Shown here piece by piece: positions 44,671 through 53,463 of a stretch of DNA of 64,000 bases. This DNA comes from Algoriphagus formosus. GTDB lineage: Bacteria > Bacteroidota > Bacteroidia > Cytophagales > Cyclobacteriaceae. Where the stretch lies: the NCBI RefSeq assembly GCF_002807035.1, contig NZ_NIUC01000001.1, forward strand, positions 930,001-994,000, written 5' to 3'. The position numbers were made by a program, and so were the translations under genes. Each line of letters starts with the position of its first letter. The stretch's first letter is position 1. Below the pieces are notes generated by a model, which was not told the origin of the DNA, did not search any database, and saw nothing but the letters and a program-made list of their open reading frames with translations.

Positions 44671-45040
44671 AAAGTATTTTGAAAATAAATTATGTGATTT
44701 TACACCCATAATTTTGAATTTCAAATTATTCACCGTACATTTAATCAAGTTTTTGAGCTAGTCCGCTAGTGAATTGTTTAATCTTGATTGAGTAAATTTT
44801 AAGGGTGATTGAGCTACGGACAAATAATTGAAAAACTTTTTGCCGGCCTTCATTGGCCGGTTTTTTTTGCTTCTGCCCTCCTCTTTTTCATCAAAAAGCG
44901 AAATCTTTTCCTAGCCTTAGCTGCTTATGAAAAATAAATTCAATTAATTTGAAATAAAACCGCCTTGTTTTTTGATTTTTTTAAGAAAGTGTTTTTTCAG
45001 AATATAAAAAATCACTTAATTCAGGCATACCTTTCAGACC
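44671..45040. other. Gene-free region with an isolated terminator
   Basis: About 370 bp without a credible gene. A strong terminator at 44843-44868 lies about 170 bp past the last stop codon, so the space before it could be a long 3' untranslated region or a small RNA. The part after the terminator (44880-45040) is AT-rich and should hold the promoter of the ROK regulator gene. I see a TACCTTTC (45026-45033) resembling a -7 box just before the start codon, which would put the transcript start almost on the ATG. Confidence 0.4.
44843..44868 (+). terminator. Intrinsic terminator
   Basis: A perfect GC stem CCGGCC / GGCCGG with a TTCATT loop followed by eight Ts. One of the strongest in the window. 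Confidence 0.93.
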
Positions 45041-46288
45041 ATGAACCTAATTAATCCTCAAGCCGTCATCGATCAGATGGACGGGGTAGTAGAAATAAAG
45101 AGCTACCTGAATAAAATCAAGATTATCAAAAACCTTTACCTCAAAGGTGCCAATACAGCCAGTGAAATATGCACGGAAGTAGGAATATCCCTTCCCACAG
45201 TAAACTCCCTCCTCAGCGATCTGATGAGTTCTGGAGAAGTCATCAAGCAAGGAAGAGCTGAATCCCAAGGCGGTCGCAAACCGGATTTGTATCGCCTGGC
45301 AGAAGATGCATTCTATGTGCTATCTGTCGACCTTTCCAAGTTCACCATCAACCTCTGCCTCTATAGCTGTCATAATCAGCCCATCACAGAAAAAGAATGC
45401 CATAAACTTGTCCTGAATAACGAAAGAGAAACTTTTGACCGGATTGCTGATTTAATCGAGGCCTATCTTCAAAAATCAGGAATCCCTTCAGAAAAAATCA
45501 TTGCCATCGGTATTTCTATGCCTGGATTGGTGGATGCTGTAGGGGGTGTGAATTACACTTATCTGCGTTTTGGAAGAAAGACTCTTTTAGATTCATTCGA
45601 GGAGCGATTTCAAAAGAAAGTATTCCTTGAAAATGACGCTAGAGCAATGACACTGGCCGAATTTAAATTTGGTCCTGATCACACTCACAAAAACGTGTTG
45701 GGAGTCTTTGTCGGTTGGGGAATAGGTCTAGGAATCATTATAGATGGAAAGATCTATCGAGGTGCTTCGGGCTTTGCGGGTGAATTCTCTCATTCTCCAA
45801 TCTTTGAAAATAGAAATGTGACCTGCTCCTGCGGTAAAAAAGGGTGTTTAGAAGCAGTGGCTTCGGGAACGGCAATAGTTCGAATGGCAGAGGAAGCCAT
45901 CAAAATTGACTCGGATAGTATTCTTGCCCGGATGGTTCGGGACCATCAAGGTGAACTCGAACCTGGTTTGGTAGTAGAAGCTGCATTGGCAGGAGATCAG
46001 CGAGCTATCACGATTCTCTCGGAAGCCGGATTGGATCTGGGAAGAGGAATTTCAATTTTGATTCAGCTTCTCAATCCGGATTTAATCATCATCGGTGGCT
46101 CTGTAGCCGAAGCAAATCAATACCTAATCACACCCATTCAGCAGGCCTTGAATATTTACAGTATGGCCAAGTCTAGAGAAAAATCTGAATTGGCACTTTA
46201 TCAGCTTGGAAAGGATGTAGGACTCATGGGTGGAGTTGCCGTTGTAAACGAACAGCTGTTTGAAGACGTACTTAAAAAGCTGAGTTAA
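45041..46288 (+). CDS. ROK-family transcriptional regulator
   Basis: A 415-residue ROK protein with an N-terminal winged helix-turn-helix (residues ~20-80, ASEICTEVGISLPTVNSLLSDLMSSGEV) followed by a sugar-kinase-like ROK domain. It shows the phosphate motif IAIGISMPGLVD, the ENDARAMTLAEFKFG stretch, the GWGIGLGIIIDGKIYRG segment and the zinc site with CSCGKKGCLE. It would sense a sugar and control neighbouring genes. Only 10 bp separate it from the FG-GAP/ASPIC gene, so it appears to be the first gene of the ROK-FG-GAP-haloperoxidase-sulfatase operon and its likely regulator. Confidence 0.92.
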   Translation: MNLINPQAVIDQMDGVVEIKSYLNKIKIIKNLYLKGANTASEICTEVGISLPTVNSLLSDLMSSGEVIKQGRAESQGGRKPDLYRLAEDAFYVLSVDLSKFTINLCLYSCHNQPITEKECHKLVLNNERETFDRIADLIEAYLQKSGIPSEKIIAIGISMPGLVDAVGGVNYTYLRFGRKTLLDSFEERFQKKVFLENDARAMTLAEFKFGPDHTHKNVLGVFVGWGIGLGIIIDGKIYRGASGFAGEFSHSPIFENRNVTCSCGKKGCLEAVASGTAIVRMAEEAIKIDSDSILARMVRDHQGELEPGLVVEAALAGDQRAITILSEAGLDLGRGISILIQLLNPDLIIIGGSVAEANQYLITPIQQALNIYSMAKSREKSELALYQLGKDVGLMGGVAVVNEQLFEDVLKKLS

Positions 46289-46298
46289 AATTAAAATC

Positions 46299-49200
46299 AT
46301 GTTTTCGCATTTTAGGATTCGAATCCACAATCTATCTCTTTTGATTGTGATGCTTCTGAGCATCCCGGAATCACTTTTTGCTCAGGAAAATTTCGAATCA
46401 AATTTCGTTCGGCTGAAGTCAAAAAAAATTGGAATTTCTTTTAAGAATCAATTAACTGAAGACCGAGAGAATAATATTCTTCGGTACGAATATTTCTACA
46501 ATGGCGGAGGAGTTGCCGTAGGAGACCTGGACAATGACGGCTGGGATGATATTTTTTTCACAGGAAATATGGTTCAAAACACCCTTTATAAGAATCTGGG
46601 AGATTGGAAATTTGAAGACAGAACCAAGGAGGCTGGCATTACCAAAAACCCAAATTGGTCCACTGGGGTGAGTATGGCGGATGTGAATGGAGATGGTCTT
46701 TTGGATATTTATGTTTGCTATTCGGGTAAGGGATCACCTGAAAGCAGGAAGAATGAATTATGGATCAATCAGGGTGATTTCACTTTTGAAAACCAGGCCG
46801 AAGAATATGGAATAGCTGACCCTTCCAATAGCACCCAGTCTTTGTTTTTTGACTTTGATCGGGATGGGGATCTAGACCTTTACCTACTCAATCATCACAT
46901 TCAAGTCATCAACGAATTGGAATTTGATGAGGTAAAAAATATCCGTCACCCCTACTCCGGAGATAAACTCTATCGAAATGATGGAAATGTATTTACAGAC
47001 ATCAGCGAAAGTGCTGGAATCAAAGGATCTCCATTAGGTTTTGGTCTGGGGGTAGTTGCTTCTGATATTAATGAGGATGGCTGGCCGGATATTCTTGTCA
47101 CCAATGATTACATCGAGCCCGACTATCTGTACATCAATCAAAAAGACGGAACCTTCAGGGATGCTATGACGGATTATTTCCAGCATATTTCCCATTTTTC
47201 CATGGGCGCTGATATCGCAGACATCAATAATGATGGGCTTCTTGACATTTTCACTTTGGACATGCTTCCAGAGGACAATAAGCGCCAAAAATTGCTTTAC
47301 GGTCCAGAAAATTACGAGCAATATGCCCTGATGATCCGAAAGGGCTTCTTTCATCAGAACATGCGAAATATGCTTCAGGTGAATTTAGGGGAGGGAAAAT
47401 TTTCTGAAATGGGCCAACTTGCAGGTATTTCCAATACAGACTGGTCTTGGGCAGCACTATTCTTTGATGCTACAAATTCCGGTCAGAAAGACCTTTTCGT
47501 CAGCAATGGATACTACAGGGATTATACCAACCGGGATTTTCTGAAATACAAAGGTGACTATTATTTCAAACAGGCAGTCGCTAACCAACAGGCGGACACG
47601 CTCCACCTCGTTACCAGCATGAGTTCCACACCAGTTCATAATTATTTCTTTGAAAATCAGGGAGACTTGCAATTTTCAAACCGTTCTTTAGAGTGGGGTT
47701 TTGAAGAAGAAGGGTTTTCAAGTGGATCAGCCTTTGCAGACTTGGATAATGATGGTGATTTGGACCTGATCGTCAACAATCTGAATGAATTTGCGGGAAT
47801 ATTTGAAAATCAAAGTGAAAAAGGCAAGCATCTTCAAATCAAGCTAAAAGGGCCTGAGGGAAATAATTTTGGCATTGGCACCAAGGTCAAACTTACGGTA
47901 GGTGATGAAACACAGGTTCAGGAGCATCAGGTGGTCCGAGGCTTTCAATCCTCCTCTACTTTCCGAATGCATTTTGGATTGGGGAGTTCGGAACAAGTTG
48001 ATCAAATTGAAATTATCTGGCCTGATGGCAAAAAACAGGTATTAACCGATCAACCAAGCAATCAGATTCTGGAATTGGATTACTCAAATGCCACCGAGAA
48101 AAATGAATTAGTTGCTGCTGATAGTCCCATTTTCCAAAAAACTGAAAACAAACCAGATTTTGTTTCAGCAGAGAGTGGCTTCAATGATTTTAAAAGGCAA
48201 CCCTTGATGCTCACCATGCCGAGTGCCATTTCTCCTAGTTTAGCTACCAGCGATTTAAATAAAGATGGTAAGCCCGAGGTATTTATAGGAGGAACCAAAG
48301 GCCAAGCTGCTCAAATATTTAGCTGGGATGGCGAAAATTGGACCATCTATACTGGCTTCCAATCTCCCTCCTATTACACGGATGCCGTGGCACTTTTTGA
48401 AGATTTCAATGGTGATGGATGGATGGATCTCTTTCTTGGAAGTGGTGGATATCATGACTATATCCGATCGGATGAAAGCTTACAAGACCGGCTTTACTTG
48501 AATAATGGTCAAGGAAAACTGGAAATGCAAAGCAACTTTCCGAACTACTTAACCAGTACCGGACCAGCAGTCTCTCTTGATGTGAATGGAGATGGCCAGT
48601 TGGACCTTTTTGTGGGAGGGAAAATCATACCCGGTAGATACCCTTTGAGTCCAGAAAGCAAAATCTTGATTAATGACGGCAATGGCAATTTTACCGATCA
48701 GTCAGAATCCTATTTACCTGAAAATGGAAAATTAGGAATGGTGAGTAGTGCCTTGGTTCAAGACCTAAACCAAGACGGATTGGAGGATTTGATCTTAGCA
48801 GGGGAATTCACCAATTTAATTTTCTTGGTAAACCAATCAGGTGGATCTTTTGAGAATCAAAGTGACAAATTCCTTTCTTCTCCCATGCTCGGATGGTGGT
48901 CATCCCTTGCACAAGCTGATATGGATGGAGATGGAGACCTCGATTTAATTGCGGGTAATTTTGGTGAAAACTCCCAATTCGAGGTTTCTGATAAAAAATT
49001 GATTCGATTGATCGCAGACGATTTTGACCAAAACGGTTCCATCGATCCCATATTAGAATGCTACATCGGAGAAGAAGCGTACCCCTTCCCTAGCCGGGAC
49101 GAACTTCTCAGTCAAATGGTGGAAATGCGGAGCAAATTCACCACCTACGAATCCTATGCAGGGGCTAAAATCGATGATCTTTTCGATCAAGATAAGTTGG

Positions 49201-49592
49201 AAAATGCCCTTACTCTGACCGCGAATACTTTAAAATCTTACTATCTGGAAAATACGCCAAATGGCTTTATTCCTCACGAATTACCTAGAATGGCTCAATC
49301 TTTCCCAATCTACGCTATCCAAACAGGAGATTTTGACGGCGATGGAAATATGGACATTCTTTTGGGAGGAAATCAAAGACAAAGCCGAATCCGGATTGGA
49401 AATTTGGATGCTGGGTTGGGATTGGTATTGAATGGGGATGGAAGTGGAAACTTTAAAGTTAGCTATCCTTCCCAATCCGGACTTTCTATCAAAGGTGATA
49501 TCAAATCCTTTCTTCCTTTAGAATGGAAAGAGAAAAAGTACATGCTGGTTGGGATTCATGGGCAAGCCTTAGAACTTTATGAATATGAATAG
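46299..49592 (+). CDS. FG-GAP/VCBS-repeat protein with ASPIC/UnbV domain
   Basis: A 1097-residue exported protein. It has a signal peptide (residues 1-28, ending LFAQ) followed by many calcium-binding FG-GAP/VCBS loops (GVAVGDLDNDGWDDIFF, MADVNGDGLLDIY, FADLDNDGDLDLIV, ATSDLNKDGKPEVFIGG) that build beta-propellers. The ASPIC/UnbV domain is at about 506-590 (HLQIKLKGPEGNNFGIGTKVKL and IEIIWPDGKKQVL), then a second propeller follows. In Bacteroidota such proteins are common extracellular binding partners of secreted enzymes. The next gene overlaps its end by 14 bp. Function is inferred from domain content only. Confidence 0.92.
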   Translation: MFSHFRIRIHNLSLLIVMLLSIPESLFAQENFESNFVRLKSKKIGISFKNQLTEDRENNILRYEYFYNGGGVAVGDLDNDGWDDIFFTGNMVQNTLYKNLGDWKFEDRTKEAGITKNPNWSTGVSMADVNGDGLLDIYVCYSGKGSPESRKNELWINQGDFTFENQAEEYGIADPSNSTQSLFFDFDRDGDLDLYLLNHHIQVINELEFDEVKNIRHPYSGDKLYRNDGNVFTDISESAGIKGSPLGFGLGVVASDINEDGWPDILVTNDYIEPDYLYINQKDGTFRDAMTDYFQHISHFSMGADIADINNDGLLDIFTLDMLPEDNKRQKLLYGPENYEQYALMIRKGFFHQNMRNMLQVNLGEGKFSEMGQLAGISNTDWSWAALFFDATNSGQKDLFVSNGYYRDYTNRDFLKYKGDYYFKQAVANQQADTLHLVTSMSSTPVHNYFFENQGDLQFSNRSLEWGFEEEGFSSGSAFADLDNDGDLDLIVNNLNEFAGIFENQSEKGKHLQIKLKGPEGNNFGIGTKVKLTVGDETQVQEHQVVRGFQSSSTFRMHFGLGSSEQVDQIEIIWPDGKKQVLTDQPSNQILELDYSNATEKNELVAADSPIFQKTENKPDFVSAESGFNDFKRQPLMLTMPSAISPSLATSDLNKDGKPEVFIGGTKGQAAQIFSWDGENWTIYTGFQSPSYYTDAVALFEDFNGDGWMDLFLGSGGYHDYIRSDESLQDRLYLNNGQGKLEMQSNFPNYLTSTGPAVSLDVNGDGQLDLFVGGKIIPGRYPLSPESKILINDGNGNFTDQSESYLPENGKLGMVSSALVQDLNQDGLEDLILAGEFTNLIFLVNQSGGSFENQSDKFLSSPMLGWWSSLAQADMDGDGDLDLIAGNFGENSQFEVSDKKLIRLIADDFDQNGSIDPILECYIGEEAYPFPSRDELLSQMVEMRSKFTTYESYAGAKIDDLFDQDKLENALTLTANTLKSYYLENTPNGFIPHELPRMAQSFPIYAIQTGDFDGDGNMDILLGGNQRQSRIRIGNLDAGLGLVLNGDGSGNFKVSYPSQSGLSIKGDIKSFLPLEWKEKKYMLVGIHGQALELYEYE

Positions 49593-50925
49593 TAAGTTTC
49601 TACTACTTCTTTGTACGCTCGTTGTGGGTACGGCTTCCTTTGCTGCTGAAAAACAAGAGCCTTGGAGTAGTATCTATAAATCTCAACTTTTTCACATTAC
49701 AGAGGTCATGGTGACAGATGTTGCCAGCCCACCTGTCGCAGCTAGAATCTATGCCTATTCCTGTCTTGCCAGCTATTTGGTCATGAAGCAACATGGAGCT
49801 GAATTTAGAGAAAAGGACTTTACGCAAGCTTCCATTCTTGACTTTCCAGAACTTGATTCTAACCAAGAGTTGAGCTCTCCCGAATTTGCTGCAATCTATG
49901 CCATGCTTCGTGTTGGGGAAAATGTAATGCCTTCCGGCTATCTTTTAAAAGAAAAGCAGCAAAACTGGATAGATCAAGCCGTCAAATCAAAACTCATCAA
50001 AAAGTCTAAAGTTGATTTGCACATTCAGGAAGCAGAAAAAGTCGTGAGTCAAGTCATGAAATTAGCGAGTACGGATGGCTACCGCGAATTACCAGCCTTG
50101 ACCCGATACAGTCCCACAGAGGCAGAAGGTCGCTGGTATCCTACTCCTCCAGCCTACATCGAGGCGATAGAACCTGAATGGCGTACCATTCAACCCTTTT
50201 TCCTAGCCTCCCTCGATGATTATGATCCCAACCCGATGGCACCTTTCAGCATGGAACCGGAAAGTTCATTTCATCAGCAAATGATAGAGGTTTACGAGAC
50301 TACTAAGTCCTTGGATGAAGAGCAAAAACTGATTGCCAATTTCTGGGATTGCAATCCATTTATGGTGGAGTTTTCGGGTCATATGGCTATCGGGGTAAAG
50401 AAAATTTCACCCGGTGGACACTGGATAGGGATTACCGGAATTGCTGCTGAAAAAGCAGAATTGAATTTGGCAGAAACTGCTTATATCCATGCCCTTGTCG
50501 GGATGACGCTACACGATGCATTTATTTCTTGCTGGAAAACCAAATACGAAACCGATCGGATTCGCCCTGAGACCATCATCAACAAAACCATTGACCAACG
50601 GTGGCGACCACTTCTTCAGACTCCCCCTTTCCCTGAGTACACTTCAGGCCATTCGGTGATTTCAAGGGCAGCGGCCATTGTTTTGACGGGTTACTTTGGA
50701 GATAAATTCTCCTACATTGATGACTCAGAAACTTATTTTGGTCTTCCTGAGCGTGCATTTGATTCATTTTTACAAGCTTCAGAAGAGGCTGCCATTTCCA
50801 GGCTTTACGGGGGCATTCACTTCAGAGACGCTATTGAAGAGGGAGTTCGCCAGGGAGAAAAAATCGGAAAAATGATCTGGCAAGAAATCACAGAAAAAGA
50901 GCTGCTGACCAGCCAAAATCAATAA
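49579..50925 (+). CDS. Vanadium-haloperoxidase/PAP2-type exported enzyme
   Basis: A 448-residue exported member of the vanadium-dependent haloperoxidase/PAP2 acid phosphatase superfamily. A signal peptide precedes residue 23. The three anion-binding motifs are present: K322-x6-R329-P330 (KYETDRIRP), PEYTSGH (P352-H358) and S407-R408-x5-H414 (SRLYGGIH). The first is the usual KxxxxxxRP, so either vanadate-peroxidase or phosphatase activity is possible; motifs alone do not decide. It begins within the end of the FG-GAP gene (ATG 49579, or ATG 49585), and the sulfatase gene starts 2 bp after its stop. Confidence 0.87.
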   Translation: MNMNSKFLLLLCTLVVGTASFAAEKQEPWSSIYKSQLFHITEVMVTDVASPPVAARIYAYSCLASYLVMKQHGAEFREKDFTQASILDFPELDSNQELSSPEFAAIYAMLRVGENVMPSGYLLKEKQQNWIDQAVKSKLIKKSKVDLHIQEAEKVVSQVMKLASTDGYRELPALTRYSPTEAEGRWYPTPPAYIEAIEPEWRTIQPFFLASLDDYDPNPMAPFSMEPESSFHQQMIEVYETTKSLDEEQKLIANFWDCNPFMVEFSGHMAIGVKKISPGGHWIGITGIAAEKAELNLAETAYIHALVGMTLHDAFISCWKTKYETDRIRPETIINKTIDQRWRPLLQTPPFPEYTSGHSVISRAAAIVLTGYFGDKFSYIDDSETYFGLPERAFDSFLQASEEAAISRLYGGIHFRDAIEEGVRQGEKIGKMIWQEITEKELLTSQNQ

Positions 50926-50927
50926 TC

Positions 50928-52352
50928 ATGAAGAAAATCACTCTCGCCCTTGGCTTTCTAGTTCTATTTTTAGCCTGTCAGAAAAACACTCAAAACCCCG
51001 AAAATCCCAGCCCAAAAAAGCCCAATATCATTCTCATTTTTGCTGATGATCTAGGCTACGGTGATCTAGAAAGCTACGGAGCTACCCAGTGGACCACCCC
51101 CCATTTGAATCAACTTGCACAGGAAGGCACACAAATGAACCGTTTCTACGTGCCTCATGCAGTATGTTCGGCTTCTCGGGCAGCCCTCCTTACCGGTACA
51201 TATGCAAATAGACTAGGAATCTATGGAGCGTATGACCATACTGCTAAACAAGGACTTCATCCAGATGAAGAAACCATTGCAGAAATCCTTAAAGCGCAAG
51301 GCTATGCGACTGGAATGGTAGGAAAGTGGCATTTGGGACACCTGCCAGAGTTTTTACCTACTCGACAGGGATTTGACAGCTATTATGGACTTCCCTATTC
51401 CAATGACATGTGGCCGCATCACCCGGAAGTCAAGGATTACTACCCTCCTTTGCCTTTGATCCAAAATGAAGAGCTTATCGATACCCTCGATGAGCAATCC
51501 CAATTGACCACTCTTTATACAGAAAAAGCACTGGAATTCATTGATCAGAATTCTGATCGGCCCTTTTTCTTGTACCTAGCTCACAGCATGCCTCATGTTC
51601 CACTTTATGTGAGCGAAAAGTTTGCAGGACAATCCGAGCAAGGACTTTATGGCGATGTGATCATGGAAATTGACTGGTCAGTCGGTCAGGTTCACCAAAA
51701 AATCAAGGATCTCGGACTGGAAGAGAATACGATGATTATTTTCACCTCCGACAATGGTCCATGGCTTTCTTACGGGGGACATGCAGGGCTCACGGCTGGT
51801 TTGAGAGAAGGAAAAGGTACGTCATGGGATGGGGGCATTCGCGTTCCGGCTATTTTTAAGTGGACGGGTAAAATTCCTGAGGGAAAAACGATAGAAAATC
51901 CTGCCATGACCATCGATGTACTTCCTACTATTGCGGAAATTACTGAAAGTCCCCTACCTGAAAAGCTAATTGACGGAGAGAGTATTTGGCCACTTTTAAC
52001 GGAGGGAAAAGCAAAAGCAAGACCTTACTTTGCTTATTACAATCGAAATGAATTACAGGCGGTTTTTTATGAAAACTGGAAACTCGTTTTTCCACATCGA
52101 TACCGAACGCTCCCAAAGGACGCCGAACCTAGAAATGATGGAATTCCGGTCAAATACGAGCACATCAATTTAGAAAAAATGGAGCTGTACGACCTTTCGC
52201 TTGATCCTTTTGAGCAAATTGACTTAGCATCAAAGCATCCAGATATCGTCCAAAAACTAAATGAAATGGCTGATCAGGCGCGGAAGGACATGGGTGATGC
52301 GCTTACCGACAGCCAAGGAACCGGGCAGCGGGAAGTAGGAAGGGTCCAATAA
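50928..52352 (+). CDS. Sulfatase lipoprotein (CxASR type)
   Basis: A 474-residue type I sulfatase with a lipoprotein signal (lipobox LFLAC, Cys17). The metal-binding ADDLGYGD follows at about residue 39. The formylglycine-generating motif is C80-S-A-S-R, which is the CxAxR form rather than CxPSR; it needs a maturase encoded elsewhere. Other sulfatase elements are GKWHLGH, DNGPW and YDLSLDPFEQIDLA near the end. The substrate class cannot be named, but the ROK regulator and FG-GAP protein suggest a sulfated glycan. It starts 2 bp after the haloperoxidase gene, as the last gene of the operon. A terminator follows. Confidence 0.92.
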   Translation: MKKITLALGFLVLFLACQKNTQNPENPSPKKPNIILIFADDLGYGDLESYGATQWTTPHLNQLAQEGTQMNRFYVPHAVCSASRAALLTGTYANRLGIYGAYDHTAKQGLHPDEETIAEILKAQGYATGMVGKWHLGHLPEFLPTRQGFDSYYGLPYSNDMWPHHPEVKDYYPPLPLIQNEELIDTLDEQSQLTTLYTEKALEFIDQNSDRPFFLYLAHSMPHVPLYVSEKFAGQSEQGLYGDVIMEIDWSVGQVHQKIKDLGLEENTMIIFTSDNGPWLSYGGHAGLTAGLREGKGTSWDGGIRVPAIFKWTGKIPEGKTIENPAMTIDVLPTIAEITESPLPEKLIDGESIWPLLTEGKAKARPYFAYYNRNELQAVFYENWKLVFPHRYRTLPKDAEPRNDGIPVKYEHINLEKMELYDLSLDPFEQIDLASKHPDIVQKLNEMADQARKDMGDALTDSQGTGQREVGRVQ

Positions 52353-52425
52353 AAATTAACGTTCCTTTCAAGAGCTTCATTATTGAAAAGTTATCTCCTC
52401 CGCTAGAACTGACAAATTTTAATTG

Positions 52426-52472
52426 AAAAGAAGTCGAAGGTTTTCTTTTGAAATGACCTTCGACTCCTTTTT
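52426..52472 (+). terminator. Intrinsic terminator after sulfatase gene
   Basis: A perfect 10-bp repeat AGTCGAAGGT / ACCTTCGACT around a 15-nt loop followed by CCTTTTT. The complementary strand also has T-rich flanks, so it can partly serve the convergent menB gene as well. Confidence 0.85.
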
Positions 52473-52528
52473 CTCTAAAAGAGGGTATTCAAGATTATTC
52501 TAAATCAGCTTACAACTTTTCGAATTCC

Positions 52529-53362
52529 TTATGGAATCCACTTGATTTTGCTGAAATCAGGCTTTCGCTTTTCCAGAAAAGCATTCCGTCCTTCTTGTGC
52601 CTCCTCCGTCATGTAGGCAAGTCGTGTAGCTTCTCCTGCAAAAACCTGCTGACCAACCATTCCGTCATCTGTCAAATTCATAGCAAACTTCAGCATCTTG
52701 ATTGAGGTTGGGGACTTAGCTAGAATTTCCTGAGCCCATTGGAAAGCCGTATCCTCCAATTCATCATGTGGGATCACTGCGTTGACCATTCCCATTTCAT
52801 AAGCTTCCTGCGCAGAGTAGTTTCTGCCCAAAAAGAAAATCTCTCGGGCTTTCTTCTGACCTACCATTTTTGCTAAGTAGGCCGATCCATATCCTCCGTC
52901 AAAACTGGTCACGTCGGCATCAGTTTGTTTGAAAATCGCATGCTCCTTGCTGGCCAAGGTCATATCACAGACCACATGAAGACTATGTCCACCCCCAACA
53001 GCCCACCCTGGCACGACTGCAATCACCACCTTCGGCATAAAACGAATGAGACGCTGCACCTCCAAAATATTCAAGCGATGATAGCCATCATCCCCCACAT
53101 ATCCTTGATGACCGCGCGCACGCTGATCGCCTCCTGAGCAAAAGGCCCATTTCCCATCTTTTGGAGAGGGACCTTCGCCGCTTAGTAGCACCACGCCAAT
53201 GGAAGTATCTTCCTGCGCGTCATAGAAAGCATCGTATAATTCAGCAGTCGTCTTAGGCCTAAAAGCATTCCGTACTTCCGGTCTATTAAATGCTATTCTG
53301 GCTACACCCTGACACTTTTTGTAAGTGATATCTTCGTATTCTTTGGCAGTAATCCACTCCAT
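52529..53362 (-). CDS. menB: 1,4-dihydroxy-2-naphthoyl-CoA synthase
   Basis: A 277-residue crotonase-fold enzyme that cyclises o-succinylbenzoyl-CoA in menaquinone synthesis. It shows the MenB features WAFCSGGDQRARG (active-site loop), VPGWAVGGGHSLHVVCD, QTDADVTSFDGGYGSAYLAK and the C-terminal EGRNAFLEKRKPDFSKIKWIP ending typical of the family. Length fits. It diverges from menE with a 101-bp intergenic region that must hold both promoters. Cytoplasmic. Menaquinone is the usual respiratory quinone of Bacteroidota. Confidence 0.96.
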   Translation of the reverse strand: MEWITAKEYEDITYKKCQGVARIAFNRPEVRNAFRPKTTAELYDAFYDAQEDTSIGVVLLSGEGPSPKDGKWAFCSGGDQRARGHQGYVGDDGYHRLNILEVQRLIRFMPKVVIAVVPGWAVGGGHSLHVVCDMTLASKEHAIFKQTDADVTSFDGGYGSAYLAKMVGQKKAREIFFLGRNYSAQEAYEMGMVNAVIPHDELEDTAFQWAQEILAKSPTSIKMLKFAMNLTDDGMVGQQVFAGEATRLAYMTEEAQEGRNAFLEKRKPDFSKIKWIP

Positions 53363-53463
53363 GAGTTTGTATTTTGTCTAAAATTCGATTTTTCTGCAAG
53401 ATAACCACCTTCGTGAAAATATGTTGAACAGAAAGTCATTGGTAGTTCTTAGATTTGAAATCT

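Noticed and set aside
46308-46330. A GGATTCGAATCC sequence resembling a tRNA T-arm
   Set aside because: It lies in the signal-peptide codons of the FG-GAP gene; no acceptor stem, anticodon arm or CCA end can be built around it. It is just a palindrome.
50928-52352. Alkaline phosphatase instead of sulfatase
   Set aside because: The CSASR formylglycine motif and GKWHLGH element are sulfatase features.
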